Shown here: positions 8,429 through 16,605 of the stretch, piece by piece
Layout of the letters: every line of letters begins with the position of its first letter
How positions within the stretch are numbered: position 1 is the stretch's first letter
NCBI RefSeq assembly: GCF_004364805.1
Contig: NZ_SOAP01000002.1
Coordinates: 1,426,001 to 1,490,000, forward strand
Length of the DNA stretch: 64,000 nucleotides
Reading direction: 5' to 3'
From: Pelagimonas phthalicica
GTDB taxonomy: Bacteria; Pseudomonadota; Alphaproteobacteria; Rhodobacterales; Rhodobacteraceae
Position numbers and translations under genes: made by a program
Notes under the pieces: model-generated
Told to the model about the DNA's origin: nothing
The model's input: the letters and a program-made list of their open reading frames with translations, nothing else
The model's database searches: none

Positions 8429-8818
8429 TCAGTGTTGAGCGGAATGAGTAGACCGAAGGCGTCCGGCCTTGGCGTTCAACCTGTCTTCGATTTCAAGGAT
8501 TTCTTCGGTCGGCAGCATGTCCAACTCAGAGGTATTGGTCATTGGAACCAAATTATGAAGCTGCAAGTTGACAAAGCGCAGGCAACACACACGGAGGAAG
8601 GATGTGAAATTCCCAAGATCGTGCCCCTCATCAATTGATTCATTGTAGAGCCGATGAAGCAGTTGCGGCACATTCACATCCTCTCTGGACGCGATCTCTT
8701 CGAGTACGTTCCAGAACATGTGTTCCAAACGAACGCTCGTCACCATACCGTCCATACGAAAGGATTTGGTGATGCTTTCCCAAAGCTTTGGGTCCGCTCC
8801 GATGAACAATCTGCACAT
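8429..8818 (-). CDS. Ribbon-helix-helix domain protein (RHH_4 type)
   Basis: A 129-residue protein with the alphaproteobacterial RHH_4 pattern: MCRLFIGADPKLWESITKSF at the start, then MVTSVRLEHMFWNVLEEIA (ribbon plus helix), and NFTSFLRVCCLRFVNLQL. The family is thought to bind DNA; no target is known. It is transcribed away from the aldehyde dehydrogenase operon's 3' end, 172 bp downstream on the same strand, so it may have its own promoter. The C-terminal ~35 residues (after LHNLVP) extend past the domain and look unstructured. Confidence 0.75.
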   Translation of the reverse strand: MCRLFIGADPKLWESITKSFRMDGMVTSVRLEHMFWNVLEEIASREDVNVPQLLHRLYNESIDEGHDLGNFTSFLRVCCLRFVNLQLHNLVPMTNTSELDMLPTEEILEIEDRLNAKAGRLRSTHSAQH

Positions 8819-8990
8819 GCTTTTCTCCTATGTCGCACCAAAACTGGGACATCAGAAAGAGCCTAGCATTTCCACAGAGGAAAGTCACCGAAATACAATC
8901 GAATTCACGATCTTTTTCGTTCAGAAACAACGGTATGCCAATGGACCAGGGACCGAAAACAAACCTGCCGCACTCGGGACATGAGGACAG

Positions 8991-10469
8991 TCAGCGCATA
9001 ACAAAAGGGTTGGCCATCGGTTGCTCAGACGTGCTAATCCAGGTGGTTTTCGTTCGTGTGTAATCGAGCACCGCATCAATCCCCGCCTCTCGCCCGTATC
9101 CGGATTGGTCATAGCCTCCGAAAGGCGCAATCGGAGATACCGCGCGATAGGTGTTGACCCAGCAAATCCCCGCCTTGAGGCGTTTCGAAACCCGGTGCGC
9201 TCGGGCCACGTTTTGCGTGAACACCCCTGATCCCAACCCGTAAGGCGTCGCGTTGGCCAAGGCGATGGCCTCTTCCTCTGTATCGAACGGCAGCAGGGAC
9301 ATCACCGGCCCGAACATTTCTGTCTTGAGGGTTTCAATGTCCGCATCCGGGCATTCAACCAGCGTCGGTGCCATGTAGTTGCCCGGCCGGTCAATCTTGG
9401 CCCCGCCAAAGCGGATGCGTGCGCCGCCAACGCGTGCGGCGTCCAGAGTTGCCTCGATTTTCGCCACCTGCGCCGCGGTGCAGAGTGGGCCGATTTGCGT
9501 GTCGCTGTCGAGCGGATCGCCAACCCTGACCCCTTGCACTTTCTCTTCGATCCGCGCCATCAGCTCTTCGAAAATCGGGCGGTGGATCAGGCCGCGACTG
9601 CCCGCAACACAGCTTTGACCTGATGCACCAAAATTCCCGGCGATCAGCCCATTAGCAGCACCGTCCAGATCAGCATCGTCAAAGACCAGAATGGGCGACT
9701 TGCCCCCAAGCTCCAGCGTTGTCACCGCAAAGTTCTCCGCCGAATTGCGCACCACATGGCGGGCGGTTTCCGGCCCGCCGGTAAAGGCAATCCGATCAAC
9801 ATCTGGGTGGCGGGTCAATGGGATGGCGCAGTTGTCTGCGTCACCGGTGATGACAGAGACGACACCAGGGGGAAACCCTGCCTCTTCGATCAAACGAGCA
9901 AATTCCAACATCGGCGCCGGAGCGACTTCGGACGCCTTGAGCACTACCGAACACCCCGCAGCCAGGGCTGGGCCGAGCTTGGTCGCCGTCAGGAACATCT
10001 GGGCGTTCCAGGGCACAATGGCCACCACAACCCCGATGGGTTCTCGGCGGGTAAAGACATGCATGTCTGGCTTGTCAATCGGGAGAACCGCGCCCTCGAT
10101 CTTGTCCGCAAGCCCCGCATAGTAGCGATAATAGTCACCGACATAGGCCGATTGCATCGCGGTTTCCGCCAAGAGTTTGCCGCTATCGGTGGTTTCTATA
10201 CGTCCAATGGCCTGCGCGTTTTCCTCGATCAGATCCGCCAAGCGATACAGTAACTTGCCGCGTTGGGTTTGCGTCATGTCGCGCCACGCGGGATCGTTCA
10301 AAACGCGTTGCGCGGCCCCAATGGCGCGGTCCACATCTGAAGGCGCGGCACAGGCAAATGTCGCCCAGCCTTCACCGGTTGCCGGGTTTTCAGATGTCAT
10401 AACCTGCCCGTCTGCGCCGTCGACCCATTCACCGTCAATGAACAGCTGATAATGTGGTTTCTGTCCCAT
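8991..10469 (-). CDS. Aldehyde dehydrogenase (NAD(P)+-dependent)
   Basis: A 492-residue ALDH-superfamily enzyme. The catalytic glutamate is in LELGGKSP and the nucleophilic cysteine in GQSCVAGSR; PWNAQMF and FTGGPETARHV belong to the cofactor fold. An upstream GTG (10481) would overlap the luciferase-like gene's stop, but it has no ribosome site. ATG 10469 lies behind GAGGG, so I chose it. It is the last gene of a five-gene coupled operon with a flavin monooxygenase, and presumably oxidises an aldehyde released by ring opening. This resembles PyrC-type steps in bacterial pyridine degradation; the substrate is inferred, not shown. Confidence 0.9.
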   Translation of the reverse strand: MGQKPHYQLFIDGEWVDGADGQVMTSENPATGEGWATFACAAPSDVDRAIGAAQRVLNDPAWRDMTQTQRGKLLYRLADLIEENAQAIGRIETTDSGKLLAETAMQSAYVGDYYRYYAGLADKIEGAVLPIDKPDMHVFTRREPIGVVVAIVPWNAQMFLTATKLGPALAAGCSVVLKASEVAPAPMLEFARLIEEAGFPPGVVSVITGDADNCAIPLTRHPDVDRIAFTGGPETARHVVRNSAENFAVTTLELGGKSPILVFDDADLDGAANGLIAGNFGASGQSCVAGSRGLIHRPIFEELMARIEEKVQGVRVGDPLDSDTQIGPLCTAAQVAKIEATLDAARVGGARIRFGGAKIDRPGNYMAPTLVECPDADIETLKTEMFGPVMSLLPFDTEEEAIALANATPYGLGSGVFTQNVARAHRVSKRLKAGICWVNTYRAVSPIAPFGGYDQSGYGREAGIDAVLDYTRTKTTWISTSEQPMANPFVMR

Positions 10470-10477
10470 TGGGTCCC

Positions 10478-11512
10478 TCACTGAAATGCAGGCATAACAT
10501 CGTCGATGAACCGGGCAAGCGACTCGCGTTTGCGCTCAAAGCTCATCCCACTATCAATCCAGAACGAATACTCATCATATCCCAGATCTTCATAGCGTTT
10601 GATCTGGTCGATCACCTCTTGCGCCGTTCCTATGGTCAAATCTCGCTTTAGGTTCTCGGGGGCCATCATGGTATTGGCGGCCATTTCTTCCTCGCTCAGC
10701 GCCTGGATAAGCCCCTGCGACACCGGGCGCTTGTTCTGGAACCATGCGCCGAAATAGCAATAGAAGCGCGACAATTCCTTGGCGGCGCGGTCCACATCGT
10801 CGGCATCCTTGGCCACATAGGTGTGATGCAACAGCATGATTTTTGGCCTTTTTCCCTCATGGGTGTCACAGGCCGCATTGAAACGCGCTATCAGGCTTTC
10901 GATCTCTTCGATCCCTTGCCATAGCGGCGTCACCTGAATGTTGAACCCGTTATGGACGCCAAATTCATGGCTGTTTGGGTCACGCGCCGCGATCCAGATG
11001 GGCGGACCATCCTCTTGCAACGGTTTCGGGGCCGAGGTCGTTGCCGGAAATTGAAAGAATTCGCCGTCATGCGCACAATCCCCTTCCCATAGCTTGGGAA
11101 CCAACGGGGCCAATTCGCGCATCCGCTGGCCAGCCTCCCAGGCATCCATTCCGGGCATGAGGCGTTCATATTCATAGGAATACGCCCCGCGCGCGATGCC
11201 CAACTCGATACGGCCATTAGTGATCAAATCCGCCGAGGCCACCTCGCCCGCCAGTTTGATTGGGTGCCAAAAAGGCGCGATAACCGTCCCTGTGCCCAAT
11301 TTCACATGGCTGGTGTGGTGGGCGAGATTTACCAGTTCAAGCAACGGGTTGGGAGAGATCGTAAAATCCATCCCATGATGTTCCCCCGTCCAGACCGCGC
11401 GCATCTTCGCCTCATCCGCCATCTTGCACAATGTGATGAACTCATCACTCAATTGCTGATGGGATTGGTCGGGCGTCAGCCGTTCCTTATGCGCAAATAG
11501 CGAAAACTCCAT
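10478..11512 (-). CDS. Luciferase-like (LLM class) flavin-dependent monooxygenase
   Basis: A 344-residue TIM-barrel enzyme of the bacterial luciferase family, which uses reduced FMN from a partner reductase. The typical segments are AVWTGEHHG, VKLGTGTVIAPFWHPIKLA, LGIARGAYSYEYER and GPPIWIAARDP. The start is 3 bp from the flavin reductase stop, so the two are co-translated as a two-component system. RutA (uracil ring opening) and PyrA (pyridine ring opening) belong to the same superfamily and also sit with a reductase and hydrolases. A ring-cleaving role is therefore plausible, but other LLM reactions are equally possible. Confidence 0.88.
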   Translation of the reverse strand: MEFSLFAHKERLTPDQSHQQLSDEFITLCKMADEAKMRAVWTGEHHGMDFTISPNPLLELVNLAHHTSHVKLGTGTVIAPFWHPIKLAGEVASADLITNGRIELGIARGAYSYEYERLMPGMDAWEAGQRMRELAPLVPKLWEGDCAHDGEFFQFPATTSAPKPLQEDGPPIWIAARDPNSHEFGVHNGFNIQVTPLWQGIEEIESLIARFNAACDTHEGKRPKIMLLHHTYVAKDADDVDRAAKELSRFYCYFGAWFQNKRPVSQGLIQALSEEEMAANTMMAPENLKRDLTIGTAQEVIDQIKRYEDLGYDEYSFWIDSGMSFERKRESLARFIDDVMPAFQ

Positions 11513-11515
11513 AAT

Positions 11516-12436
11516 TCAGGTCCTTTCGGTCAAACTGTGCACATCTCCGCGCTTTGCATCCCCAAGGTAGAGACCAAAACTGCGGCTGCGGGCTTCGAGA
11601 GAATAGCGCGCCATCATCTCGGCGATGGCGGGCGTCGTGTATGTGAGCGTGGGAAGGTCCCGGGACGGAACCGCCTGCATTCCGGTGCCGGGTGCCCCCT
11701 TACTGGTGGCAAGGAAATAAGCGTGATGAGTCCTTCTGCCAGCGTCATCAAAGACGGAATAGGCGGCCCCAAGATCAAGGTCACATCCGCGCAACAGCAA
11801 CGCTTCTTGCAAGTCGAGCCGTAACCGGCCCCGGTCTTTCAGATCAACTTGTGGCGGGCGGAAACCGTCTGGCGTTTCTTCCAGAAACACCGTGTCATCG
11901 TAGGCGATGAGTGCGCCGCAAACAGTCTTGTCAAAGGTTTGATCCAGCACAGCGCGTTCAAGGCCCAGGCTAAAATACTGCCCGCCCGCATAGCCAAGGC
12001 CAGGGGTTTCGCTTTGGGTAAACTCCGTGACTTCTCCGATCAGGATTTGGTGATCACCCGCTGGAAGCGATTGCCAGGTTGTGCAGGAAAACTGCGCAAT
12101 CGCCCCGTCGATCAAGGGGATACCATGGGCATCAAGTGTGTTGGGCACTTGCGCAAAACGATCTCCTTTGAAACTGGCAAAGGTGTTTGAGACGTCTTCC
12201 TGCCCTTCGGCCAACACATTCACCGCAAAGCGCGAACAATCTGCAAAACTCTGAAAGGTCGACAAAAATTTGCCAGGGCAAACCAGTAACAAAGGCGGAT
12301 CGAGCGACACGGAGGAAAACGAATTGGCGGTAAAGCCGCATAATGTCCCGTCAGGCGTGCGAGTGGTCACCACAGTTACGCCTGTCATGAATCGGCCAAA
12401 GGCCGTGCGCAAAGCGCGCGGATCAAGATCAGTCAT
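11516..12436 (-). CDS. Flavin reductase with an extra C-terminal domain
   Basis: A 306-residue protein. Residues about 5-165 form the FMN-binding split-barrel flavin reductase domain (RTAFGRFMTGVTVVTTRTPD, GFTANSFSSVSLDPPLLLVC), which supplies FMNH2 to the luciferase-like monooxygenase next to it. Residues about 170-306 are not part of the usual ~165-residue RutF-type reductase. This part (CGALIAYDDTVFLEETPDGF, then YSVFDDAGRRTHHAYFLATS) looks to me like a degenerate Nudix-like or effector-sensing domain. ATG 12436 follows AGGAGG and overlaps the hydrolase stop as ATGA. The extension may tie reductase activity to substrate, as in two-component hydroxylases. Confidence 0.85.
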   Translation of the reverse strand: MTDLDPRALRTAFGRFMTGVTVVTTRTPDGTLCGFTANSFSSVSLDPPLLLVCPGKFLSTFQSFADCSRFAVNVLAEGQEDVSNTFASFKGDRFAQVPNTLDAHGIPLIDGAIAQFSCTTWQSLPAGDHQILIGEVTEFTQSETPGLGYAGGQYFSLGLERAVLDQTFDKTVCGALIAYDDTVFLEETPDGFRPPQVDLKDRGRLRLDLQEALLLRGCDLDLGAAYSVFDDAGRRTHHAYFLATSKGAPGTGMQAVPSRDLPTLTYTTPAIAEMMARYSLEARSRSFGLYLGDAKRGDVHSLTERT

Positions 12437-13212
12437 GACCAAACCTCCTGTGCGAATTCCTCAAGCGCGGTATTGACCTGCGCCGCATGGGTCATCGGCA
12501 TCATATGTGCCGCGGCTTCGATGATCCGCGCGCGTCCCTTAGGTGCAAGCGCTGCCATCTTTTCTGACATTTCGGGGGTGGAATTCGGCTCTTCCTGGCC
12601 TGTCATGAACAGGGCCGGGCAAGACACGGTTGCCAGATCATCAGCCGCGGGACCATTTTCCTGCGCAAACACGGTGTAGGCACTGCGGTAGCCTTTGGGG
12701 TCCGCATGTCTCAACCAATGGTCACAGGCATTCCGCTCGGCCGATGCCGTGTCGCCAAACCAGCGCTCCAACGTGTCGGTCGGGTCGGCGACTTTTGCCC
12801 CGTCAAGGCTGTTTGCCCGCGCTTTCACAGCCAGAGCTGCGGCACCGTCCCGTTCGAAAATCGCATTCAACGCTGCCACACCGCGCACCATGTCAGGATG
12901 GCGGATCGCCATATCCAGGGCGATCATCGCGCCCATCGAATGACCGATAACCAAAGCAGGACCGTCAAAACCTGCAACGACACAATCGGTAAAGTCTTGC
13001 AACACCATGTCGTCGGCACCCAAGGGGCTTTGGCCATGGCCGGGCATGTCGACGGCTATGATGCGAAAGCGGTCTGAAAGGGCATCGATCTGCGCATTCC
13101 AGGCGTCGGCCTGCAAACCGACACCATGGATCAGGACCACAACGGGTCCCTGACCTGCAGTGATCGCACGCAGCGCGCCGAACTCAGACCGCGGCCGGGT
13201 TGTCCAGGTCAT
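12433..13212 (-). CDS. Alpha/beta-fold hydrolase
   Basis: A 259-residue serine hydrolase. The oxyanion region is VVVLIHGVGLQADAWNAQID, the nucleophile elbow is GHSMGAM, and the C-terminal histidine is in AAAHMMPM. The start overlaps the upstream DUF1185 gene by 29 bp and the stop overlaps the flavin reductase start, so translation is coupled. In the Rut pathway the alpha/beta hydrolase RutD hydrolyses an amide or carbamate product; an analogous cleavage of the ring-opened intermediate is a reasonable guess. It could also be a lactonase or esterase. Confidence 0.85.
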   Translation of the reverse strand: MTWTTRPRSEFGALRAITAGQGPVVVLIHGVGLQADAWNAQIDALSDRFRIIAVDMPGHGQSPLGADDMVLQDFTDCVVAGFDGPALVIGHSMGAMIALDMAIRHPDMVRGVAALNAIFERDGAAALAVKARANSLDGAKVADPTDTLERWFGDTASAERNACDHWLRHADPKGYRSAYTVFAQENGPAADDLATVSCPALFMTGQEEPNSTPEMSEKMAALAPKGRARIIEAAAHMMPMTHAAQVNTALEEFAQEVWS

Positions 13213-13783
13213 GGCCCAGATCCTTCAAGTCTTGGTAGCGATCCCCGATACGGTGATGCGGGCGGCCTCCTGTCGCAGCGCCCAGGACGACGACAATTTC
13301 GTCATCGCGGGGCGCATCTTGGATAGAAAACTGGATCGTCAAGTAGTGTGACCGCCGACCGGCATCATTCTTGTCCATCAGCGGCACCATGATGGGCGCA
13401 TTGGCTGGACCGCGTGTATTGGTAAAGGCCAGATAGGATTTCGCTCCCACTGCCTCTCGGTAAAAATTACCAAAACGCAGGGTGTGGATCAGGCCGGATG
13501 CGTGTTCAACTTCACCATTCAACCCAACGACGGCCGCCTTGCCATAGGCCTCAATCGCATCACCGCTTCCGGCCAAAGCAATCATCCGCTTTGTCATCAT
13601 TTCGCCCAGCACCGGGCCATAGGCGTGAATTTCGGGTTTCAAATCTTCGACAAACCGACCGGCCCATGGGTTCCGAACCACTGCGGCGACTGCAAACATG
13701 CGCCAAGGTTCCTTGGCCGCCTTAAAACCTTCGATAAAGACCTCTTCGTCATAGGTCACGATTTTCCGGATGTCGGGGTGCAT
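13184..13783 (-). CDS. PF06684 (DUF1185, 'amino acid synthesis') family protein
   Basis: A 199-residue protein, first gene of the operon. Family-typical stretches are RKIVTYDEEVFIEGF, VVRNPWAGRFVEDL, GMASVR-like GKAAVVGLNGEVEHASG and FTNTRGPANAPIMVPL. Structures of this family show a chorismate-mutase/YjgF-like fold, the same general fold class as RutC; no enzymatic activity has been firmly established, to my knowledge. Its place ahead of a hydrolase, flavin reductase and luciferase-like monooxygenase suggests a deaminase or hydrolase-like step in heterocycle breakdown. The LysR gene is divergent, 106 bp away. Confidence 0.82.
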   Translation of the reverse strand: MHPDIRKIVTYDEEVFIEGFKAAKEPWRMFAVAAVVRNPWAGRFVEDLKPEIHAYGPVLGEMMTKRMIALAGSGDAIEAYGKAAVVGLNGEVEHASGLIHTLRFGNFYREAVGAKSYLAFTNTRGPANAPIMVPLMDKNDAGRRSHYLTIQFSIQDAPRDDEIVVVLGAATGGRPHHRIGDRYQDLKDLGHDLDNPAAV

Positions 13784-13889
13784 CTGGTCCTCCTATTCGC
13801 TGAAGAGGACTGTCTAAAATCACTTCGGTTTTGACAAACGAATGATTTATGGTCTTAGGTATTAACAAGACTAATAGGTCACTTATTTC

Positions 13890-14729
13890 ATGAAAAAATC
13901 ACTGCCTCCGCTCACCTGGTTTCGCGCCTTCGAAGCCGCCGCGCGTCACCTGAGCTTTACCGCTGCCGGAGAGGAGATCGGGTTGACGCAATCAGCGGTT
14001 AGCCAACAGGTTAAGGCGCTGGAAACCCGGCTTCGGGTCGCCTTGTTCACGCGTCATGCTCGGGGGTTATCTCTGACCGATGACGGGCGAAAACTGCTGC
14101 CCCAGGTTGGTTCGGCGCTGGGAACACTGGCCGCCGCGACAGACATATTCGACGCTGGCCCGTCGACCAATTTGCTGACCATCGCCGCGTCGATCAGTGT
14201 GACACAGTGGATTATCGCGCCGAACCTCGCTGATTTCACCCAAAGCCACCCCAATGTCCGTATCAGATTTCTAAGCGCGATTTGGCCAGACGATTTCAAC
14301 TCCGCCCAGGCTGACGTGGAGATCCGATTTGGATCAGAGAAACAGGTTGGGAAAAATGCGCAACTGTTAACACCTAATCGCCTGGTCGCGGTAAAAGCCC
14401 CCAAGCTTATCGGAGATCTGCAAAGCTTGCCTCTCATTGAAGCCGTCGGCACATCCAGCGGGTGGAAGAAATGGGCCGCCGTGAACGGGCCGGTTCCGGA
14501 ACCTCAGCTCTTTGCTGATTCCTACGGAATGGCGCTGTATCTGGCCAGCCAAGGAAACGGCGTAGCACTGGTGAGCGAATTCCTCGTCAAAAATGCGATC
14601 AAAGCAGGAGACGTCGAAACAGCAGATTCAGCTACGATACCGGGACATGAAGGATATTACCTGTCGATTGATGACAGCAATTTGCACGCGGTTCAATTTC
14701 AGGAATGGCTACTGCGTCAGCTCAGGTAA
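13890..14729 (+). CDS. LysR-family regulator, GcvA-like
   Basis: A 279-residue LysR-type protein of the GcvA/AmpR branch. It starts with the characteristic LPPLTWFRAFEAAARHLSFT and has the HTH recognition segment LTQSAVSQQVKALETRL; the effector domain follows from about residue 90. It is divergent from the DUF1185-to-ALDH operon and is the likely activator of it. The 106-bp shared intergenic region is AT-rich, but I could not pick a single convincing T-N11-A box. The C-terminal half is somewhat shorter than the usual ~300-residue total. Confidence 0.85.
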   Translation: MKKSLPPLTWFRAFEAAARHLSFTAAGEEIGLTQSAVSQQVKALETRLRVALFTRHARGLSLTDDGRKLLPQVGSALGTLAAATDIFDAGPSTNLLTIAASISVTQWIIAPNLADFTQSHPNVRIRFLSAIWPDDFNSAQADVEIRFGSEKQVGKNAQLLTPNRLVAVKAPKLIGDLQSLPLIEAVGTSSGWKKWAAVNGPVPEPQLFADSYGMALYLASQGNGVALVSEFLVKNAIKAGDVETADSATIPGHEGYYLSIDDSNLHAVQFQEWLLRQLR

Positions 14730-14785
14730 GAAAGTCAGACTTGTCTTACGTTTAGCAATGCTAACAGTCTCTATTTTTTGAAAAC

Positions 14786-14860
14786 TGGCTGGGGTGGTAG
14801 GATTCGAACCTACGATACACGGTACCAAAAACCGCTGCCTTACCACTTGGCTACACCCCA
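14786..14860 (-). tRNA. tRNA-Gln (anticodon TTG)
   Basis: Minus-strand tRNA of 75 nt with encoded CCA. Acceptor arms are TGGGGTG and CACCCCA, discriminator G; the T arm has GGTTCGAATCC. The anticodon stem pairs GCGGT with ACCGT around the loop TTTTGGT, giving TTG. The neighbouring upstream promoter matches the sigma-70 consensus with a 17-bp spacer. Confidence 0.97.
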
Positions 14861-14872
14861 ACTGTGGAGCGC

Positions 14873-14901
14873 TATCTACGCTGACAAATCGGCAGGTTCA
14901 A
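14873..14901 (-). promoter_or_regulatory. Promoter of tRNA-Gln
   Basis: On the minus strand, TTGAAC (14901-14896) and TAGATA (14878-14873) are separated by 17 bp. The predicted start lies a few bases before the tRNA 5' end. Confidence 0.65.
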
Positions 14902-14929
14902 GCCCTTCTTTGAAAAATTTTTGGGCTTT

Positions 14930-15937
14930 TTATTCGCCATTGGCTGCACGTGCCTGATCATCGTCCGACGCCGCTTCAATGTCGTCGAAAAAGCAGTATT
15001 GCGCGCGCCCAGCCCGCTTGGCCGCATAGAGCGCAACATCAGCCCGTTCCATCACCAAAGCCGGATCCGTGACCGATCCATCGCTGCTAAAGACGCCGAT
15101 ACTGGCCGACACATTGCAATCCTGCCCTTCAAAGGGAATCGGCTGTTCGATTCTGGAAATCAGGTGCCCGGCCAAATCGGAAAGGCGGCTTCGATTGGTC
15201 AGGGTCGTGTAGATGATGACAAACTCATCGCCACCGACCCGTGCCGCCGTGTCATCCTTGCGCGAGGTGTCCAGCATGGCGCGAGCGCAGGCCTTGAGCA
15301 CGTGATCCCCCGCCGCATGGCCCATCGTGTCATTGACCTGCTTAAAGAAATCCAGATCGATATGCATAAGCGAAAACGGCTGACCGCTGCGACAAATCCG
15401 ATCCAGGACCTGATCGACGGCGCGTCGATTGTGCAAGCCGGTCAATGTGTCCGTAAAGGCGCGTTTTTCCGCAGCAACCATGGCCCCTTGGAGCCGGGTA
15501 TTGAGGTTGCGCGAGGCATCCATCGCCGCTGATTTTGCCTCAACCAGATAAAGCATTTCCACCGCCAGATCGGTCGGGGCGAAATCGGTGCTGGTCAGTG
15601 AATAATCCCGCACGGCGTCAATCACGGAAATCCCGAAAGACAGGTTGATCACCGCCCCGCCATTGCCATCCGCGCCCAGCACCCCTTTGACCGGGGTGCG
15701 CACGCCGTGGCGCAGCCGCAGATGCAATTTGCGCCCTTCGGTTTTCAGCAGGTCCCCCATGCCAACAACAGCGCGGGGGCGATAAATTTCAAAAATCTCG
15801 AGAAAGCGTTTGCCCTCAAGATTGTCACCACAAATCTTATGCAGTGTCGGCCCTGCCTGCCGGATATGTCCGGTGGAATCCAGCACCGCATGCATGGGGC
15901 AGAACCGATGCAGCATTTCAATAGGAAACCGGTTCAT
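14930..15937 (-). CDS. Diguanylate cyclase with N-terminal H-NOX-associated sensor domain
   Basis: A 335-residue cyclase that makes c-di-GMP. Residues about 1-110 resemble an HNOBA/PAS-like domain (MLHRFCPMHAVLDSTGHI, FEIYRPRAVVGM), then a short coiled linker, then GGDEF at about 160-325. The active site reads RVGGDEF, and an RxxD inhibitory site (RKDD) lies five residues before it, so product inhibition is likely. The start overlaps the H-NOX stop by 4 bp (ATGA). H-NOX proteins commonly control such adjacent cyclases in response to nitric oxide. Confidence 0.9.
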   Translation of the reverse strand: MNRFPIEMLHRFCPMHAVLDSTGHIRQAGPTLHKICGDNLEGKRFLEIFEIYRPRAVVGMGDLLKTEGRKLHLRLRHGVRTPVKGVLGADGNGGAVINLSFGISVIDAVRDYSLTSTDFAPTDLAVEMLYLVEAKSAAMDASRNLNTRLQGAMVAAEKRAFTDTLTGLHNRRAVDQVLDRICRSGQPFSLMHIDLDFFKQVNDTMGHAAGDHVLKACARAMLDTSRKDDTAARVGGDEFVIIYTTLTNRSRLSDLAGHLISRIEQPIPFEGQDCNVSASIGVFSSDGSVTDPALVMERADVALYAAKRAGRAQYCFFDDIEAASDDDQARAANGE

Positions 15938-16539
15938 GACGCCTCTCCCATCTGGTTGGCGGCACCCAGGTCAAAATCGCGCCCTTCGGCATATGCGGTT
16001 TCAACCACGGTAATATCGATCAATTGCAACCGGTCGCCCCGGTCCCCTTCGTGATCGAGCAAGGCCAGTGCACCGTAATCATCCGCCATCGCGCGCAACA
16101 ACCCGGTCATCACATGTACAAATCCGGGCAAATGCCCGTCGATCTTGAGCTGAAACTGATTGATCGTGTGGTCGCGTAATTCCAGATCCGGCAGATGCAG
16201 GTCAGCCACCGCCAGCCGCGCCCGATCGGGCAAATCATCCAGGGAATGCAGAAACTCGATGAAATCCACCCCACCAAAGCGCAGCAAGCGCCTCAACCCC
16301 TCGCAATTGGGATGAGACACCAGGTAGGTCCCGACATCTTCTAGGATCGCTTCGGCTGGTTTGTCTAAAACAGCACTGGCAGAGTTCACCACATCGGTAA
16401 AAATATCCTCGTCATAATTCAACATGGCCTCAAAATCGACCTCGTCCAGCGCCGCATGCGCCGCGATATTCTGCCAGGGTTCTTGTCCATATGTATCCTG
16501 AACGAAAACCTGGAGGGTCTTGAGTATCAACCCGTGCAT
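15934..16539 (-). CDS. H-NOX-family protein lacking the canonical haem ligand
   Basis: A 201-residue member of the haem NO-binding family. ATG 16539 is behind GGAGAG and gives the family start MHGLILKTLQVFV, which fits better than the longer frame from 16572. Aligned by eye with soluble guanylate cyclase beta1, EFLHSLDDLPDRARL matches the helix that holds the proximal histidine, but proline stands in that place. The YxSxR motif is replaced by LKIDG. Family knowledge says these residues bind haem, so haem binding is doubtful unless another histidine substitutes. It is translationally coupled to the diguanylate cyclase and probably regulates it. Confidence 0.82.
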   Translation of the reverse strand: MHGLILKTLQVFVQDTYGQEPWQNIAAHAALDEVDFEAMLNYDEDIFTDVVNSASAVLDKPAEAILEDVGTYLVSHPNCEGLRRLLRFGGVDFIEFLHSLDDLPDRARLAVADLHLPDLELRDHTINQFQLKIDGHLPGFVHVMTGLLRAMADDYGALALLDHEGDRGDRLQLIDITVVETAYAEGRDFDLGAANQMGEAS

Positions 16540-16605
16540 GGTCTCTCCGCCTGTTTGCCACCTGTGCAACATGGGCCATGGAGGTTTAATTTTGAGGTAA
16601 CATTT

